The notes beneath the pieces were generated by a model. It had not been told where the DNA came from. It worked only from the letters and a program-made list of their open reading frames with translations, and ran no database searches. 64,000 nt of DNA, taken from the NCBI RefSeq assembly GCF_023100945.1, contig NZ_CP064689.1:5748001-5812000 (forward strand), read 5' to 3'. How positions within the stretch are numbered: position 1 is the first letter of the stretch; the number at the start of each line of letters is the position of its first letter. Below, in pieces: positions 9,102-17,906 of this stretch. Position numbers and translations under genes: made by a program. This DNA comes from Bradyrhizobium sp. 200. Lineage in GTDB: Bacteria > Pseudomonadota > Alphaproteobacteria > Rhizobiales > Xanthobacteraceae.

Positions 9102-9819
9102 GACGGTCTCCCAGATAGGCGGTAATGACTTTCGGATCGCGGACGACGTCGGCAGGCTTGCCCTCGACCAGGACCTTGCCGAGATCGAGCACGATGGCGC
9201 GGTCGACCAGCGGCATCACGATTTCCATGACGTGCTCGACCATCAGCACGGTGACGCCGGTGTCGCGCACCTTGCGCACCAGCTCGACGCCGGTTTTGGC
9301 TTCAACCGGCGTCAGCCCGGTGAGCACCTCGTCCAGCAGCAACAGTTTCGGCTCGGTCGCCAGCGCGCGCGCAACTTCGAGGCGGCGTTTTTCGGACGGG
9401 ACCAGATCGCTGGCCAGCACGTTGGCGCGCGGGCCGAGGCCGCAGAACTCCAGCACCTCATGCGCCTTGCGGCGCGCATCGCGCATCACGGTCGAGCGGA
9501 CCAGCGCGCCGACGATGACGTTGTCGATGACGGTCATGGTCTCGAAGCTCTTGACGACCTGAAAGGTGCGGCCGACGCCGCGCTGGCAGCGTTCCGCTGC
9601 CGGCAGCGCGGTAACGTCTTCGCCGTCGAAGATGATCGAGCCTTGGGTCGGCGGCAGCACGCCCGCGATCAGGTTGAACAATGTCGACTTGCCGGCGCCG
9701 TTCGGGCCGATCAGGCCGACGATTTCGCCGCGCCCGACCGAGATCGAGACGTCGCTGTTGGCAATCAGGCCGCCGAAGCGTTGCCAGACGCCGCGCGTTT
9801 CCAGCAGAGGCGTCGTCAT
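9085..9819 (-). CDS. livG: Branched-chain-amino-acid-type ABC transporter ATPase
   Basis: Second ATPase of the Liv system, 244 aa. Walker A is GPNGAGKSTLF, the signature is replaced by the LivG-typical DLVPSEKRRLEVARAL, and Walker B is LLLLDEVLTGLTPVEA. The LivG C-terminal extension (GKPADVVRDPKVITAYLG) is present. The frame is open 61 codons further upstream, but that part is shadow of livM; the ATG overlapping the livM stop (ATGA) is the start. It pairs with LivF on the LivH/LivM membrane dimer. Confidence 0.92.
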   Translation of the reverse strand: MTTPLLETRGVWQRFGGLIANSDVSISVGRGEIVGLIGPNGAGKSTLFNLIAGVLPPTQGSIIFDGEDVTALPAAERCQRGVGRTFQVVKSFETMTVIDNVIVGALVRSTVMRDARRKAHEVLEFCGLGPRANVLASDLVPSEKRRLEVARALATEPKLLLLDEVLTGLTPVEAKTGVELVRKVRDTGVTVLMVEHVMEIVMPLVDRAIVLDLGKVLVEGKPADVVRDPKVITAYLGDRHAVGA

Positions 9820-10796
9820 CGGGCTGGCTCCTTGCGCCTGGGCGAGAACAGGCCGATCAGCCCCTGCGGCCGCGCCAGCGAAATCGCGATGATCAAGCCG
9901 CCATAGACGATCAGGTCGACGCCGCGGCCGGAGCCACCGACATAGGACCGCGTCAGTTCGGTGAGCGGGATCAATATGACCGCGCCGAGCAGCGGACCCC
10001 ACAGCGTGCCGATCCCGCCGAGCACCGCGGGCAGCGCCATCAGCAGCGAGAATTGAAAACCCATGACGCTCTCGGGATCGATAAAGTAGACGAACTGCGC
10101 ATAGAAGCTGCCGCCGACGGCAACCAGGAACGCCGAGACCGCCGCCGCGCCCATCTTGGAATTGAACACGACGACGCCAAGGCTTTCAGCCGCTTCCGGG
10201 TTGTCCTTTACCGCCCGCCACCAGTAGCCCCATTTGGAATCTTCCAGCCACCAGGTGACGAACCAGGCGACGCAGGCCAGCGCCAGCGCAAAGTAGAAGT
10301 ATGGCAGCTTGCTGCGCGGGAACTGGAATTTCAGCCAGCTATCGCCACGCACGGGAATCTCGATGCCCATCGCCGCGCCGGCCCAATCCCAATTGTGAAA
10401 AAGCAGCAGCCCGATCTCGGCGATTACGATGGTGGCGATGACGAAGTAATGCCCGCGCAGCCGGAAACAGGGGTAGCCAAGCGCCATTGCAATAGCTGCG
10501 GAGATCACGCCGCCGCCGAGCATGCCGAACCATGGCAGCACGCCGAATTTCGTGAACAGCAGCGCGGTGGTGTAGGCGCCAAGCCCGAAATAGAGCGCGT
10601 GGCCGAGCGATATCTGCCCGCAATAGCCGGAAAGGATGTTCCAGCTCTGCGACAGCGCGCCCCACATCAGCGTCAGCACCATCATGTTCTGGACGTAAAC
10701 GTCCTTGACGAACAGCGGCACCACGGCTGCGATCGCGGCAAGAACAAATGCGACGATCAGATCGCGGCGGCGGCGTTCTGCGAAAGCGGTATCCAT
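9816..10796 (-). CDS. livM: Branched-chain-amino-acid-type ABC transporter permease
   Basis: Integral membrane permease of about 326 aa with some eight to ten hydrophobic helices, for example RDLIVAFVLAAIAAVVPLFV near the start. It has the family signature GYCGQISLGHALYFGLGAYT and the ATPase-contact loop VKDNPEAAESLGV. A GTG three nt upstream would overlap the livH stop by 4 nt; the ATG at 10796 is equally plausible. It forms the membrane pore with LivH. Confidence 0.92.
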   Translation of the reverse strand: MDTAFAERRRRDLIVAFVLAAIAAVVPLFVKDVYVQNMMVLTLMWGALSQSWNILSGYCGQISLGHALYFGLGAYTTALLFTKFGVLPWFGMLGGGVISAAIAMALGYPCFRLRGHYFVIATIVIAEIGLLLFHNWDWAGAAMGIEIPVRGDSWLKFQFPRSKLPYFYFALALACVAWFVTWWLEDSKWGYWWRAVKDNPEAAESLGVVVFNSKMGAAAVSAFLVAVGGSFYAQFVYFIDPESVMGFQFSLLMALPAVLGGIGTLWGPLLGAVILIPLTELTRSYVGGSGRGVDLIVYGGLIIAISLARPQGLIGLFSPRRKEPAR

Positions 10797-11674
10797 CACA
10801 TCGATCCGAACAGGCCGCGCGGCCGGATGAAGACGACAAGGAGATAGACGGCATAGATGCCGACCGCCTTGAGCGAAGGCGGCAGCAGCAACGCGGTCGT
10901 GGCCTCGACAAGGCCGACGATGATGCCGCCGGCGAAGGCGCCGAACACGCTGCCGAAGCCGCCGAGCGCCACCGTCACATAGGCGATCAGCGCAAAGGAA
11001 GCGCCGACGTCGGGATAGATGTAGAAGAAGATCGCCATGATCGCGCCGGAGAGACCCACTAGCGCCGCGCCGAGGCCCCAGCCCAGCGCAAATACCTTGT
11101 TCTTGTCGATGCCGACCAGCGCCACTGCGCCAGCGTCCTCGCGGGTCGCCTCCAACGCGCGGCCGAAATCAGTGCGGTTGATGAAGAGATAGAGCGCGCC
11201 GAACGCGGCGATCGCGACCAGCGCGCCGACCAGTTGCGGTACGGGCAGGAAAATGCCGGCGACTGACACGGTCTTGCCGCCGAGCCATGAATGCGTGACG
11301 CTGCGGTAGTCCGGCGTGAAGAAGTACTGCGCCAGGCCGCGCATGACGATCGCCAAGCCGAAGGTCGAGAAGATCTGCACCATGCCGGCATTGGCTTTTG
11401 CGCGCACGGCAAAGCGCACAATCAGTAGATAGACGACGGCCCCGAACACGAACAGCGCCGCCGCAACCAGCGGCGCCGACAGCAAGGGGTCGATCGCGAA
11501 GAATGCGAACAGGAAGAATGTCGCATACATCGCGATCATCAGGAATTCGCCGTGGGCGAAGTTCACGACGTCCATCAGGCCGAAGATCAGCGCGAGACCG
11601 ACGGCGATGAGACCGTAGAGCAGCCCCATGAGAAGACCGCTCGCCAGGCTCTGGATGATAGTTTCGGCGGTCAT
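10796..11674 (-). CDS. livH: Branched-chain-amino-acid-type ABC transporter permease
   Basis: Permease of 292 aa with repeated hydrophobic helices. The LivH signature GLALIFGLMDVVNFAHGEFLM lies near residues 25-46, and the ATPase-contact loop ATREDAGAVALVGIDKNKV is in the third quarter. It is the first membrane component in the operon, 188 nt downstream of the binding-protein gene. That gap holds a palindromic repeat which may lower expression relative to the binding protein. Confidence 0.93.
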   Translation of the reverse strand: MTAETIIQSLASGLLMGLLYGLIAVGLALIFGLMDVVNFAHGEFLMIAMYATFFLFAFFAIDPLLSAPLVAAALFVFGAVVYLLIVRFAVRAKANAGMVQIFSTFGLAIVMRGLAQYFFTPDYRSVTHSWLGGKTVSVAGIFLPVPQLVGALVAIAAFGALYLFINRTDFGRALEATREDAGAVALVGIDKNKVFALGWGLGAALVGLSGAIMAIFFYIYPDVGASFALIAYVTVALGGFGSVFGAFAGGIIVGLVEATTALLLPPSLKAVGIYAVYLLVVFIRPRGLFGSM

Positions 11675-11712
11675 AGAAGTCGCTCCGCCACTGGGGCGTT
11701 GGTCTCAACGCC

Positions 11713-11797
11713 CGTCATTGCGAGCGAAGCGAAGCAATCCATCGTGCCACAGCAAGAAAGAATGGATTGCTTCGTCGCTTCGCTCCTCGCAATGACG
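11713..11797. repeat. Palindromic intergenic repeat, CGTCATTGCGAGC family, copy 2
   Basis: Same element as at 8292, with one arm carrying the GAGGAGCGAAGCGACG variant. It lies inside the liv operon, between the binding-protein gene and livH. A stem-loop here could stabilise the upstream binding-protein transcript or reduce read-through into the permease genes. Confidence 0.85.
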
Positions 11798-11862
11798 GAG
11801 AGCGGTAGTCTCTTAGTCGTCTCGACTCTCATGTCCCGTCCCCCGCCCCCGCGTTATCAGGC

Positions 11863-13107
11863 CTATTTCATCGGCCAGACGGCTTCGGCAATCGCAGCCT
11901 GCGGCGGGAAGATGGTGACGAACTTGCCGCCGATATATTGCAGCAGCACCGGGTCGGCGTCGTTGTTCTGGCCCATCTCGTCGAACTTGACGCGCTTCCA
12001 GGGCATGATGGTCTGCTCGCCCGGAATGTCGGTCGCCACCAGCGCCTCGCGGATCTTTTCGCCGTCGGTCGACTTGGCGCGGTTGATGGCATCCGCCATC
12101 ACCAACAGGCCCATGAACTGCCGCGACGTCAGGTCGTTGAAGTCCTTGCCCGACTTCTCCTTGAACATGGCGTTGATCTTGCCGACCATCGGCCGCTTGG
12201 CGGCGAGATCGAGCGAGAAGCTGCCGCGCGAGATCACACCCTCCAGCTTGTCTCCCACCGCGTCATAGAGCGCCTTTTCGGAGAAGCCGGCGTCCTGCGC
12301 GACGATCGCGTTCGGCTTGTAGCCGAGTTCGGCCATGGTCTTGACCAGCAGGATGCCGTCGGTGGTGTAGCTCGAGGGCATCAGCACGTCGGCATTCGCG
12401 GTCTTGAGCTGCTGCACTTCCGCCGACAATGACGGCGAGTTGGAGCGATACTTGATATCGGTGGCGATCTTGTAGCCGCGATCGGCCGCGAGCTTGAGCT
12501 GGGTGTTGGCGGAGTCGGTGCCGAAGATGGTGTCCTCGTGGAACAGCGACAGCGTATCGATCTTGGCGCCCTTCTTCTTCATGGCGTCGAAGAAGTTGAA
12601 CATGGCGGCCGAGAACATCTCGTCATGCGGGGCGGCGCGAAAATAGAATTTGAGGCCGCGGCGATGCAGGCTCGGCGAGGAATTGTCCGCCGAGATGAAC
12701 GGGATCTGGTAGCGCTCGCAGATCTGGCTGACGGTGACGGCGACCGCGCTCTGATAGGTGCCGATCACGGCGCAGACTTTTTCCTGGGTGATCAGGCGTT
12801 CGGTCTCGGCGCGGCCCTTCTGCGGATCGGCCTGGTGGTCGGCGAACACGAGACGGATCCTGGCGCCGCCGAGGCCGGGCAGACCCTCGCCTTTTGCCAG
12901 CGGCAGATCGAAATCGTGGTTCTTGTTGATGATGTCGAGCGCGGTCTCGAACGACTTCTGGGCATCGACGCCCATCTGGGCGCTGGCGCCGGAGAACGGA
13001 TAGATCACGCCGATCACCACCTCGGAAGTCTGTGCGCGGGCCGCGATCGGTCCGAGCGCTGCGGCGGCAGTGGCTCCAAGCAACACATTACGGCGCGTGA
13101 TGTTCAT
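11863..13107 (-). CDS. ABC transporter periplasmic binding protein (Peripla_BP_6, Liv type)
   Basis: Secreted solute-binding protein of 414 aa. The N terminus MNITRRNVLLGATAAAALG has a twin-arginine-like pair, a hydrophobic core and an Ala-X-Ala site (ARAQ). The mature part begins EVVIGVIYPFSGASAQMGVD, the start of type I periplasmic-binding folds, and includes GTYQSAVAVTVSQICERYQIP. It is expected to deliver ligand to LivHMGF encoded downstream on the same strand. The ligand pocket cannot be read by eye, and family members bind amino acids, amides, urea or aromatic acids. Confidence 0.92.
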   Translation of the reverse strand: MNITRRNVLLGATAAAALGPIAARAQTSEVVIGVIYPFSGASAQMGVDAQKSFETALDIINKNHDFDLPLAKGEGLPGLGGARIRLVFADHQADPQKGRAETERLITQEKVCAVIGTYQSAVAVTVSQICERYQIPFISADNSSPSLHRRGLKFYFRAAPHDEMFSAAMFNFFDAMKKKGAKIDTLSLFHEDTIFGTDSANTQLKLAADRGYKIATDIKYRSNSPSLSAEVQQLKTANADVLMPSSYTTDGILLVKTMAELGYKPNAIVAQDAGFSEKALYDAVGDKLEGVISRGSFSLDLAAKRPMVGKINAMFKEKSGKDFNDLTSRQFMGLLVMADAINRAKSTDGEKIREALVATDIPGEQTIMPWKRVKFDEMGQNNDADPVLLQYIGGKFVTIFPPQAAIAEAVWPMK

Positions 13108-13189
13108 GGCGAGATCCTCTGTTGGTCGGCAACTATCGATGAAACGGTTGATGGTTACGGTAAAGCCTCAATGCGTGGCATTGATTGCA

Positions 13190-14041
13190 TCAAAGCACGG
13201 CAAGCTGCTTGTTCAGGAGATCGGTCACCAGCATCAGCCCGGGCGAATGCGTGATCGCAAACGGCACCTTGGCGGCTGCGACCACCGATTGCGGCGTGAC
13301 ACCACACGCCCAGAACACCGGAATTTCGTCGGCCCCAATCGGCACCGCATCGCCGTAGTCGGGCTTGCTGATGTCGGCGATGCCGATCGAATGCGGATGG
13401 CCGAGATGAACCGGCGCGCCGTGCACGGAGGGAAAGCGCGAGGTGATCTGCACCGCGCGGATCGCGTCCGCCGGCTTGAACGGCCGCATCGACACCACCA
13501 TCGGCCCCGCGAACGGCCCTGCGGAACCGCAGGCGATGTTGGTGCGGTACATCGGCACGCGAACGTTGCGCTCGATGTGGCGGATCGGCAGGCCGTCCGC
13601 CAGCAACGCCTCCTCGAAGGAATACGAACAGCCGATGACGAAGGCGACGAGGTCGTCGCGCCAATGCGCCATGATGTCGGTCGGCTCCTCCACCACCTCG
13701 CCGTCGCGCCAGACGCGGTAGCGCGGCAGATCGGTGCGGATGTCGAGATCGATGCCGAGCGCAGGGATCCTGGGATCGCCGACATCGGACATGCCGATGA
13801 TCGGGCACGGTTTGGGATTGAGCTGGCAGAACCGGTGGAACGAGGCCGCCAGCTTCTCGGGCAGGATCGCGAGGTTGCCCTGGACGAAGCCGTTGGCGAC
13901 GCCGGCCGTGGTGGAGGCCATGCCGCTGCGGCAGGCATGCCGGGCCGCCACGCTGGGCGATAAATTCGCCGTATCGTGACCGCCTGTTTCCGTCCTCGCC
14001 AAGCTGGTCATCGTTGTCCCCGCTTCCATTCTTGTCGACAT
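13190..14041 (-). CDS. DUF1445 / putative hydro-lyase (D-glutamate cyclase-like) family protein
   Basis: Cytosolic protein of 283 aa of the UPF0317/DUF1445 family, annotated elsewhere as putative hydro-lyase and related to the D-glutamate cyclase domain. Supporting stretches are [19 protein letters not shown] near residue 35, [13 protein letters not shown] and [11 protein letters not shown], all conserved landmarks. A second ATG (position 14011) with GGGG upstream is an alternative start. It lies 82 nt upstream of the binding-protein gene on the same strand, so it probably heads the liv operon, divergent from the LysR gene. The reaction is unknown; action on a small amino or hydroxy acid brought in by the transporter is an inference. 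Confidence 0.82.
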   Translation of the reverse strand: MSTRMEAGTTMTSLARTETGGHDTANLSPSVAARHACRSGMASTTAGVANGFVQGNLAILPEKLAASFHRFCQLNPKPCPIIGMSDVGDPRIPALGIDLDIRTDLPRYRVWRDGEVVEEPTDIMAHWRDDLVAFVIGCSYSFEEALLADGLPIRHIERNVRVPMYRTNIACGSAGPFAGPMVVSMRPFKPADAIRAVQITSRFPSVHGAPVHLGHPHSIGIADISKPDYGDAVPIGADEIPVFWACGVTPQSVVAAAKVPFAITHSPGLMLVTDLLNKQLAVL

Positions 14042-14131
14042 CTACTCCCGCATAAGGCTATGATAATGTCTAATCGTCTTTTCTAATCGAATTCGATAAA
14101 TATAAATTATCGATATGCGACCAGAGGGTGC
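14042..14131. promoter_or_regulatory. LysR-type divergent control region with two palindromes
   Basis: This 90-bp AT-rich gap between the DUF1445 gene and the LysR gene holds ATCGAATTCGAT (14086-14097), a perfect 12-bp palindrome, and TATCGATA (14108-14115), an 8-bp palindrome with the same core. Regulators of the LysR class typically bind such paired sites between their own gene and a divergent target. Both promoters must lie here. Confidence 0.55.
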
Positions 14132-15049
14132 ATGACTGATTTCAAGGCAATTGAGACTTTCATGTGGGTGGTGACGCTCGGCAGCTTCCGCGGCGCGGCG
14201 CAGAAGCTCAACACCACCCAGCCCGCAATCTCGCAACGCATCGCCCAGCTCGAACGCGCGGTCGGCGTAAAACTCCTGCAGCGCGACCGCCGCATGGTGC
14301 TGCCGACGCCGAGCGGGCGGCAATTGATGGTCTATGCCGAGAAGCTGATCGGGCTGCGCTCGGAAATGCTCGCCGTTGTCGGCGACCATTCGGCGATGCG
14401 CGGCGTGCTGCGGCTCGGCGTCGCCGAAACCATCGTCCACACCTGGCTGCCGCAGCTCATCAAGCGCGTGAACCACGCCTATCCAAACCTTTCGCTCGAA
14501 ATCGAGGTCGACATCACCTCGAATCTGCGCAATCGGCTGCTGGCACAGGAAATCGAGCTTGCCTTCGTGCTCGGACCGCTGACGGCGCCAATGGTCAACA
14601 ATCGCGTGCTGTGCGATTACCCCGTGGGCTTTCTGGCCAGCCCCTCGCTCGGCCTCGGCAAGCATGCGCTGACCCTGCACGATCTGGCGAAATTTCCGAT
14701 CATCACCTTTTCACGCCGGACCCAGCCCTATGAGATCGTGCGCTCGTTGTTCAACCGCCCCGACCTGCCGCCGATACGCCTGCATGCCAGCGCATCGCTC
14801 GCAACCGTCATTCACATGGCGATCGAAGGTCTCGGCATCGCCCTGATACCGATCGCGATTGTCGAGAGCGACATGGCGGCCGGGCGGCTGCAATTGCTGT
14901 CGACCAATCTGGACCTGGCCCCGCTGACGTTTTCGGCAAGCTGGCTGGCCTCCCCCGATACGGTCGCGGTCGAGCGCGTGGTCGAACTCGCCGCCAGCCT
15001 TGCGCAGGGCGGCGTCATTGTTGACGCGCCGCGCGAGGCGCGTCATTGA
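14132..15049 (+). CDS. LysR-family transcriptional regulator
   Basis: DNA-binding regulator of 305 aa. The N-terminal winged helix-turn-helix spans residues 1-60 (FKAIETFMWVVTLGSFRGAA, TQPAISQRIAQLE), followed by a linker helix and a periplasmic-binding-like effector domain from about residue 90 (RGVLRLGVAETIVHTWLPQL). AGAGGG precedes the ATG. By position it should control the divergent DUF1445-liv operon and possibly its own downstream genes, responding to a pathway metabolite. The stop lies within 45 nt of the amidohydrolase start, consistent with cotranscription. Confidence 0.92.
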   Translation: MTDFKAIETFMWVVTLGSFRGAAQKLNTTQPAISQRIAQLERAVGVKLLQRDRRMVLPTPSGRQLMVYAEKLIGLRSEMLAVVGDHSAMRGVLRLGVAETIVHTWLPQLIKRVNHAYPNLSLEIEVDITSNLRNRLLAQEIELAFVLGPLTAPMVNNRVLCDYPVGFLASPSLGLGKHALTLHDLAKFPIITFSRRTQPYEIVRSLFNRPDLPPIRLHASASLATVIHMAIEGLGIALIPIAIVESDMAAGRLQLLSTNLDLAPLTFSASWLASPDTVAVERVVELAASLAQGGVIVDAPREARH

Positions 15050-15091
15050 AAAAGCGCGCCCCCGCGTATCGTCTGAACTTCGGAACGGCCA

Positions 15092-16342
15092 ATGACAAAA
15101 ATCGCCTCCAACCTGCAAATCGATTCCGCCCGGCTGTGGGGCACCATTCACGAAACCGCCAAATTCGGCGCCACGGCGAAAGGCGGCGTGCGGCGGCTGA
15201 CGCTGGGAGCGGAAGACAAGCAGGTACGCGACTGGTTCCGGAGCGCCTGCGAGGCCGCGGGGCTCGAAGTGCATGTCGATGCGCTGGGCTCGATGTTCGG
15301 CCTGCGCAAGGGCCGCGATATGTCGAAGCCGCCGATCGGCGTCGGCTCCCACCTCGACACGCAGCCGACCGGCGGCAAATATGACGGCGTGCTCGGCACG
15401 CTGGCGGCGCTGGAGGTGGTGCGTACGCTCAACGATGCCGGGATCGAAACCGAGACGCCGATCTGCATCTGCAACTGGACCAATGAGGAAGGCTCGCGGT
15501 TTGCACCGGCGATGATGGCGTCCGCCGCCTATGTTGGCGACTTCACCACCGACGACATTTTGTCGCGCAGGGATGCTGAAGGCGTCACGGTGGCGCAGGC
15601 GCTCGACGGCATCGGCTACCGCGGCGCGACCCCGGTTGGGACGCAGAAATTCTCGGGCTTCGTCGAGTTGCACATCGAACAAGGGCCGATCCTCGAGGCC
15701 GAGAACAAGACCATCGGCGTGGTCGATTCCGGCCAGGGCGTGCTCTGGTACGACGGCAAGATCACCGGTTTCGAAAGCCATGCCGGTTCGACGCCGATGC
15801 CGCTGCGGCGCGACGCGCTGGCAACGCTGTCGGAAATCGTGCTCGCGATGGAAGCAATCGCGAAGAAGCACGGGCCAAAGGCCGTCGGCACTGTCGGCGA
15901 GGCCGTGATTGCCAACCCCTCGCGCAACGTCATTCCCGGCGAGATCGCCTTCACGGTCGATTGCCGCAGCGCGGATGCCGCCATCATGGACGCGCTGGAC
16001 AGGGATTTGCGCGCCGCGATTGCCGAGATCGCAGCGCGGCGCAAGGTCGACGTCCAGTTCGATCTGATCTGGCGCAAACCACCGACGCATTTCGATCCCA
16101 AACTCGTGGACGCTGTCGAGAATGCCGCGACGATGCTGGGCTATTCCCATCGCCGCATCACCTCCGGCGCCGGCCACGATGCCTGCAACCTCAACACCGT
16201 GATGCCGGCGGCGATGGTGTTCGTGCCCTGCAAGGACGGCATCAGCCACAACGAACTCGAGGACGCCACCCAGGCCGATTGCGCGGCCGGCGCCAATGTG
16301 CTGATGCATACCGTGCTGGCGCTGGCCGGCGTCGCATCCTGA
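15092..16342 (+). CDS. N-carbamoyl-L-amino-acid hydrolase / allantoate amidohydrolase family (M20)
   Basis: Binuclear-metal amidohydrolase of 416 aa that removes the carbamoyl group of N-carbamoyl amino acids, beta-ureidopropionate or allantoate. Metal-site motifs are visible: GVGSHLDTQPTGGKYDGVLG (His and bridging Asp), NWTNEEGSRF (Glu-Glu) and FVELHIEQGP. The dimerisation domain stretch GFESHAGSTPMPLRRDAL and the C-terminal metal histidine (DGISHNELEDAT) are also present. It has no signal peptide. Clustered with a LysR regulator, a Liv transporter and a hydroxyacid dehydrogenase, it probably frees an amino acid from an imported ureido compound. Substrate choice within the family is not decided. 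Confidence 0.9.
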   Translation: MTKIASNLQIDSARLWGTIHETAKFGATAKGGVRRLTLGAEDKQVRDWFRSACEAAGLEVHVDALGSMFGLRKGRDMSKPPIGVGSHLDTQPTGGKYDGVLGTLAALEVVRTLNDAGIETETPICICNWTNEEGSRFAPAMMASAAYVGDFTTDDILSRRDAEGVTVAQALDGIGYRGATPVGTQKFSGFVELHIEQGPILEAENKTIGVVDSGQGVLWYDGKITGFESHAGSTPMPLRRDALATLSEIVLAMEAIAKKHGPKAVGTVGEAVIANPSRNVIPGEIAFTVDCRSADAAIMDALDRDLRAAIAEIAARRKVDVQFDLIWRKPPTHFDPKLVDAVENAATMLGYSHRRITSGAGHDACNLNTVMPAAMVFVPCKDGISHNELEDATQADCAAGANVLMHTVLALAGVAS

Positions 16343-16379
16343 TAAATAAAGCTCGATAAATAGAACTTGGGGAAATGCC

Positions 16380-17294
16380 ATGCGTGGAGTTTTCGTCGAC
16401 GCCAATGAATCGCTGGCCGTGATCTTCGAGCAACTCGAGAAGCCCGGCGATCCCAAGGTGCGGATCAACCGAGACCCGGACATCAGCCCGGAGCAATATC
16501 CCGAAATTCTCGACGGCGCCGAAATCGCCATTGTCGATCACACCGCGCTGCCGACCGACATCGCCAGGAAATGCACCGGGCTGAAGCACGTGGTGTTTCT
16601 CGGCACCGGCGCGCGCAGCTACATGAATCCGGAAGAGCTCGCCGAGCTCGGGATCGAAGTACACCTGATCAAGGGCTATGGCGATACGGCCGTGGCGGAA
16701 TGCGCGATTGCGCTGATGTGGGAAGGCGCGCGCGGACTTGCCAGGATGGACCGCGGCATCCGTGCCGGCAACTGGCTGCGCGACGACGGCATGCAACTCA
16801 CGGGCAAGACGCTCGGCCTGATCGGCTTCGGCGGCATCGCAGCCGAGGTGGCGCGTATCGCGCTCGGGTCGGGCATGCGTGTGATCGCCTGGAACCGGTC
16901 ACCGAAAAAATATCCGAAGGTCGAGTTCCTCGATTACGACGAAGTACTGACCGAGAGCGACGTGCTCTCAATTCATCTCCTCCTGAACGACGAGACGCGC
17001 GGCATGATCTCACGTGCCTGCATCGAGGCGATGAAGCCCGGCGTCATCCTCGTCAATACCGCGCGCGGCGCCATCGTGGACGAGGAGGCCATGATCGAGG
17101 CGCTGCAATCCGGCCAGATCCGCCATGCCGGCCTCGACGTCTTCAACATCGAGCCGCTGCCGGCGGATCATCCGTTGACGAAGCTGGAGAACGTGACGCT
17201 GTCGGCGCATTCGGCGTTCCGCACGCCGGAAGCGAGCGAGAATTTGATGCGTGCGGCCTGGGAGCACTGCCGGCGGATCGTGAAGAAAGCATAG
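16380..17294 (+). CDS. D-isomer-specific 2-hydroxyacid dehydrogenase
   Basis: NAD-dependent dehydrogenase of 304 aa interconverting a D-2-hydroxy acid and its 2-oxo acid. The Rossmann glycine motif is GLIGFGGIAAEVA near residue 146. The catalytic arginine lies in NTARGAIVDEEAM, the glutamate in DVFNIEPLP and the histidine in LSAHSAFRTPEAS. It begins 37 nt after the amidohydrolase, so it is likely in the same transcript, and may process the carbon skeleton released there. Glyoxylate/hydroxypyruvate reductase and phosphoglycerate dehydrogenase are relatives; the short length argues against the latter. Confidence 0.9.
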   Translation: MRGVFVDANESLAVIFEQLEKPGDPKVRINRDPDISPEQYPEILDGAEIAIVDHTALPTDIARKCTGLKHVVFLGTGARSYMNPEELAELGIEVHLIKGYGDTAVAECAIALMWEGARGLARMDRGIRAGNWLRDDGMQLTGKTLGLIGFGGIAAEVARIALGSGMRVIAWNRSPKKYPKVEFLDYDEVLTESDVLSIHLLLNDETRGMISRACIEAMKPGVILVNTARGAIVDEEAMIEALQSGQIRHAGLDVFNIEPLPADHPLTKLENVTLSAHSAFRTPEASENLMRAAWEHCRRIVKKA

Positions 17295-17298
17295 GAAT

Positions 17299-17685
17299 AT
17301 GAGCAAAGCGCTCAACTTCTACGATTGCATCGTAGGGGAAAAGCTAAGCGCCATCACCTTCGTTATGGATTATTGGCAGCTTCGATTTGATGGCCCGACC
17401 ATCAATGCATTAACTCGGGTGCAGGTAAGCGCCAATGGAAACGTCTTGAAAGATCGAGACGACCAGTTTCGAAACCTTATCTGCGGTCAGATTGGCAAGG
17501 TCGTTAAGGAAGTCGTACTCGCGAAATCAGAATCCTTTACAATCAAATTTGAGGATCGCTCCTCAATATGCATTTCTTTAAAAGCGGAAGACTACGTCGG
17601 CCCAGAAGCCGTCGTGCTTTACGGTTCAAATCAGACCGTCGTCGTTAGAGACGACGATATCTTTGAGTTTGATCAGAAGACCTAA
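17299..17685 (+). CDS. Hypothetical protein, AT-richer than surroundings (128 aa)
   Basis: Not recognised. The ATG follows the dehydrogenase stop by 4 nt and has AGGA just upstream, so it is probably translated. The protein is a small, mainly beta-predicted soluble domain (VVKEVVLAKSESFTIKFED, GPEAVVLYGSNQTVVVRDDD) with no signal peptide or membrane helix. Its codons are visibly richer in A and T than the neighbours (many AAA, AAT, TTT), which suggests later acquisition. Small standalone domains like this sometimes serve as immunity proteins, but no toxin gene is present, so no function is proposed. Confidence 0.7.
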   Translation: MSKALNFYDCIVGEKLSAITFVMDYWQLRFDGPTINALTRVQVSANGNVLKDRDDQFRNLICGQIGKVVKEVVLAKSESFTIKFEDRSSICISLKAEDYVGPEAVVLYGSNQTVVVRDDDIFEFDQKT

Positions 17686-17741
17686 TTTGGCCACAGCGCG
17701 TGAAACCATCGCGCATTCGGCCATCCGACGCGCGATCACTT

Positions 17742-17876
17742 CCTTCTCCCCTTGTGGGAGAAGGTGCCGAAGCGAAGCGTAGGCGGATGAGGGGTTCTCT
17801 CCGCGGAGACAGACCCCTCAACCGTCTCGCTGCCGCTGCGCGTCAGCGATCCACCTTCTCCCACAAGGGGAGAAGG
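17742..17876. repeat. Long palindromic repeat with CCTTCTCCCCTTGTGGGAG arms
   Basis: A 19-nt left arm CCTTCTCCCCTTGTGGGAG is matched by its exact reverse complement at the right end, about 97 nt apart, enclosing GGCGGATGAGGGG and related sequence. It is an extragenic palindromic element of a type I recall from rhizobial genomes. With the next repeat it fills most of the 338-nt gap 17686-18023, which contains no gene I can support. Confidence 0.7.
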
Positions 17877-17906
17877 GAAGAGGAATCCTCTGCTTCCACA
17901 CACTCC

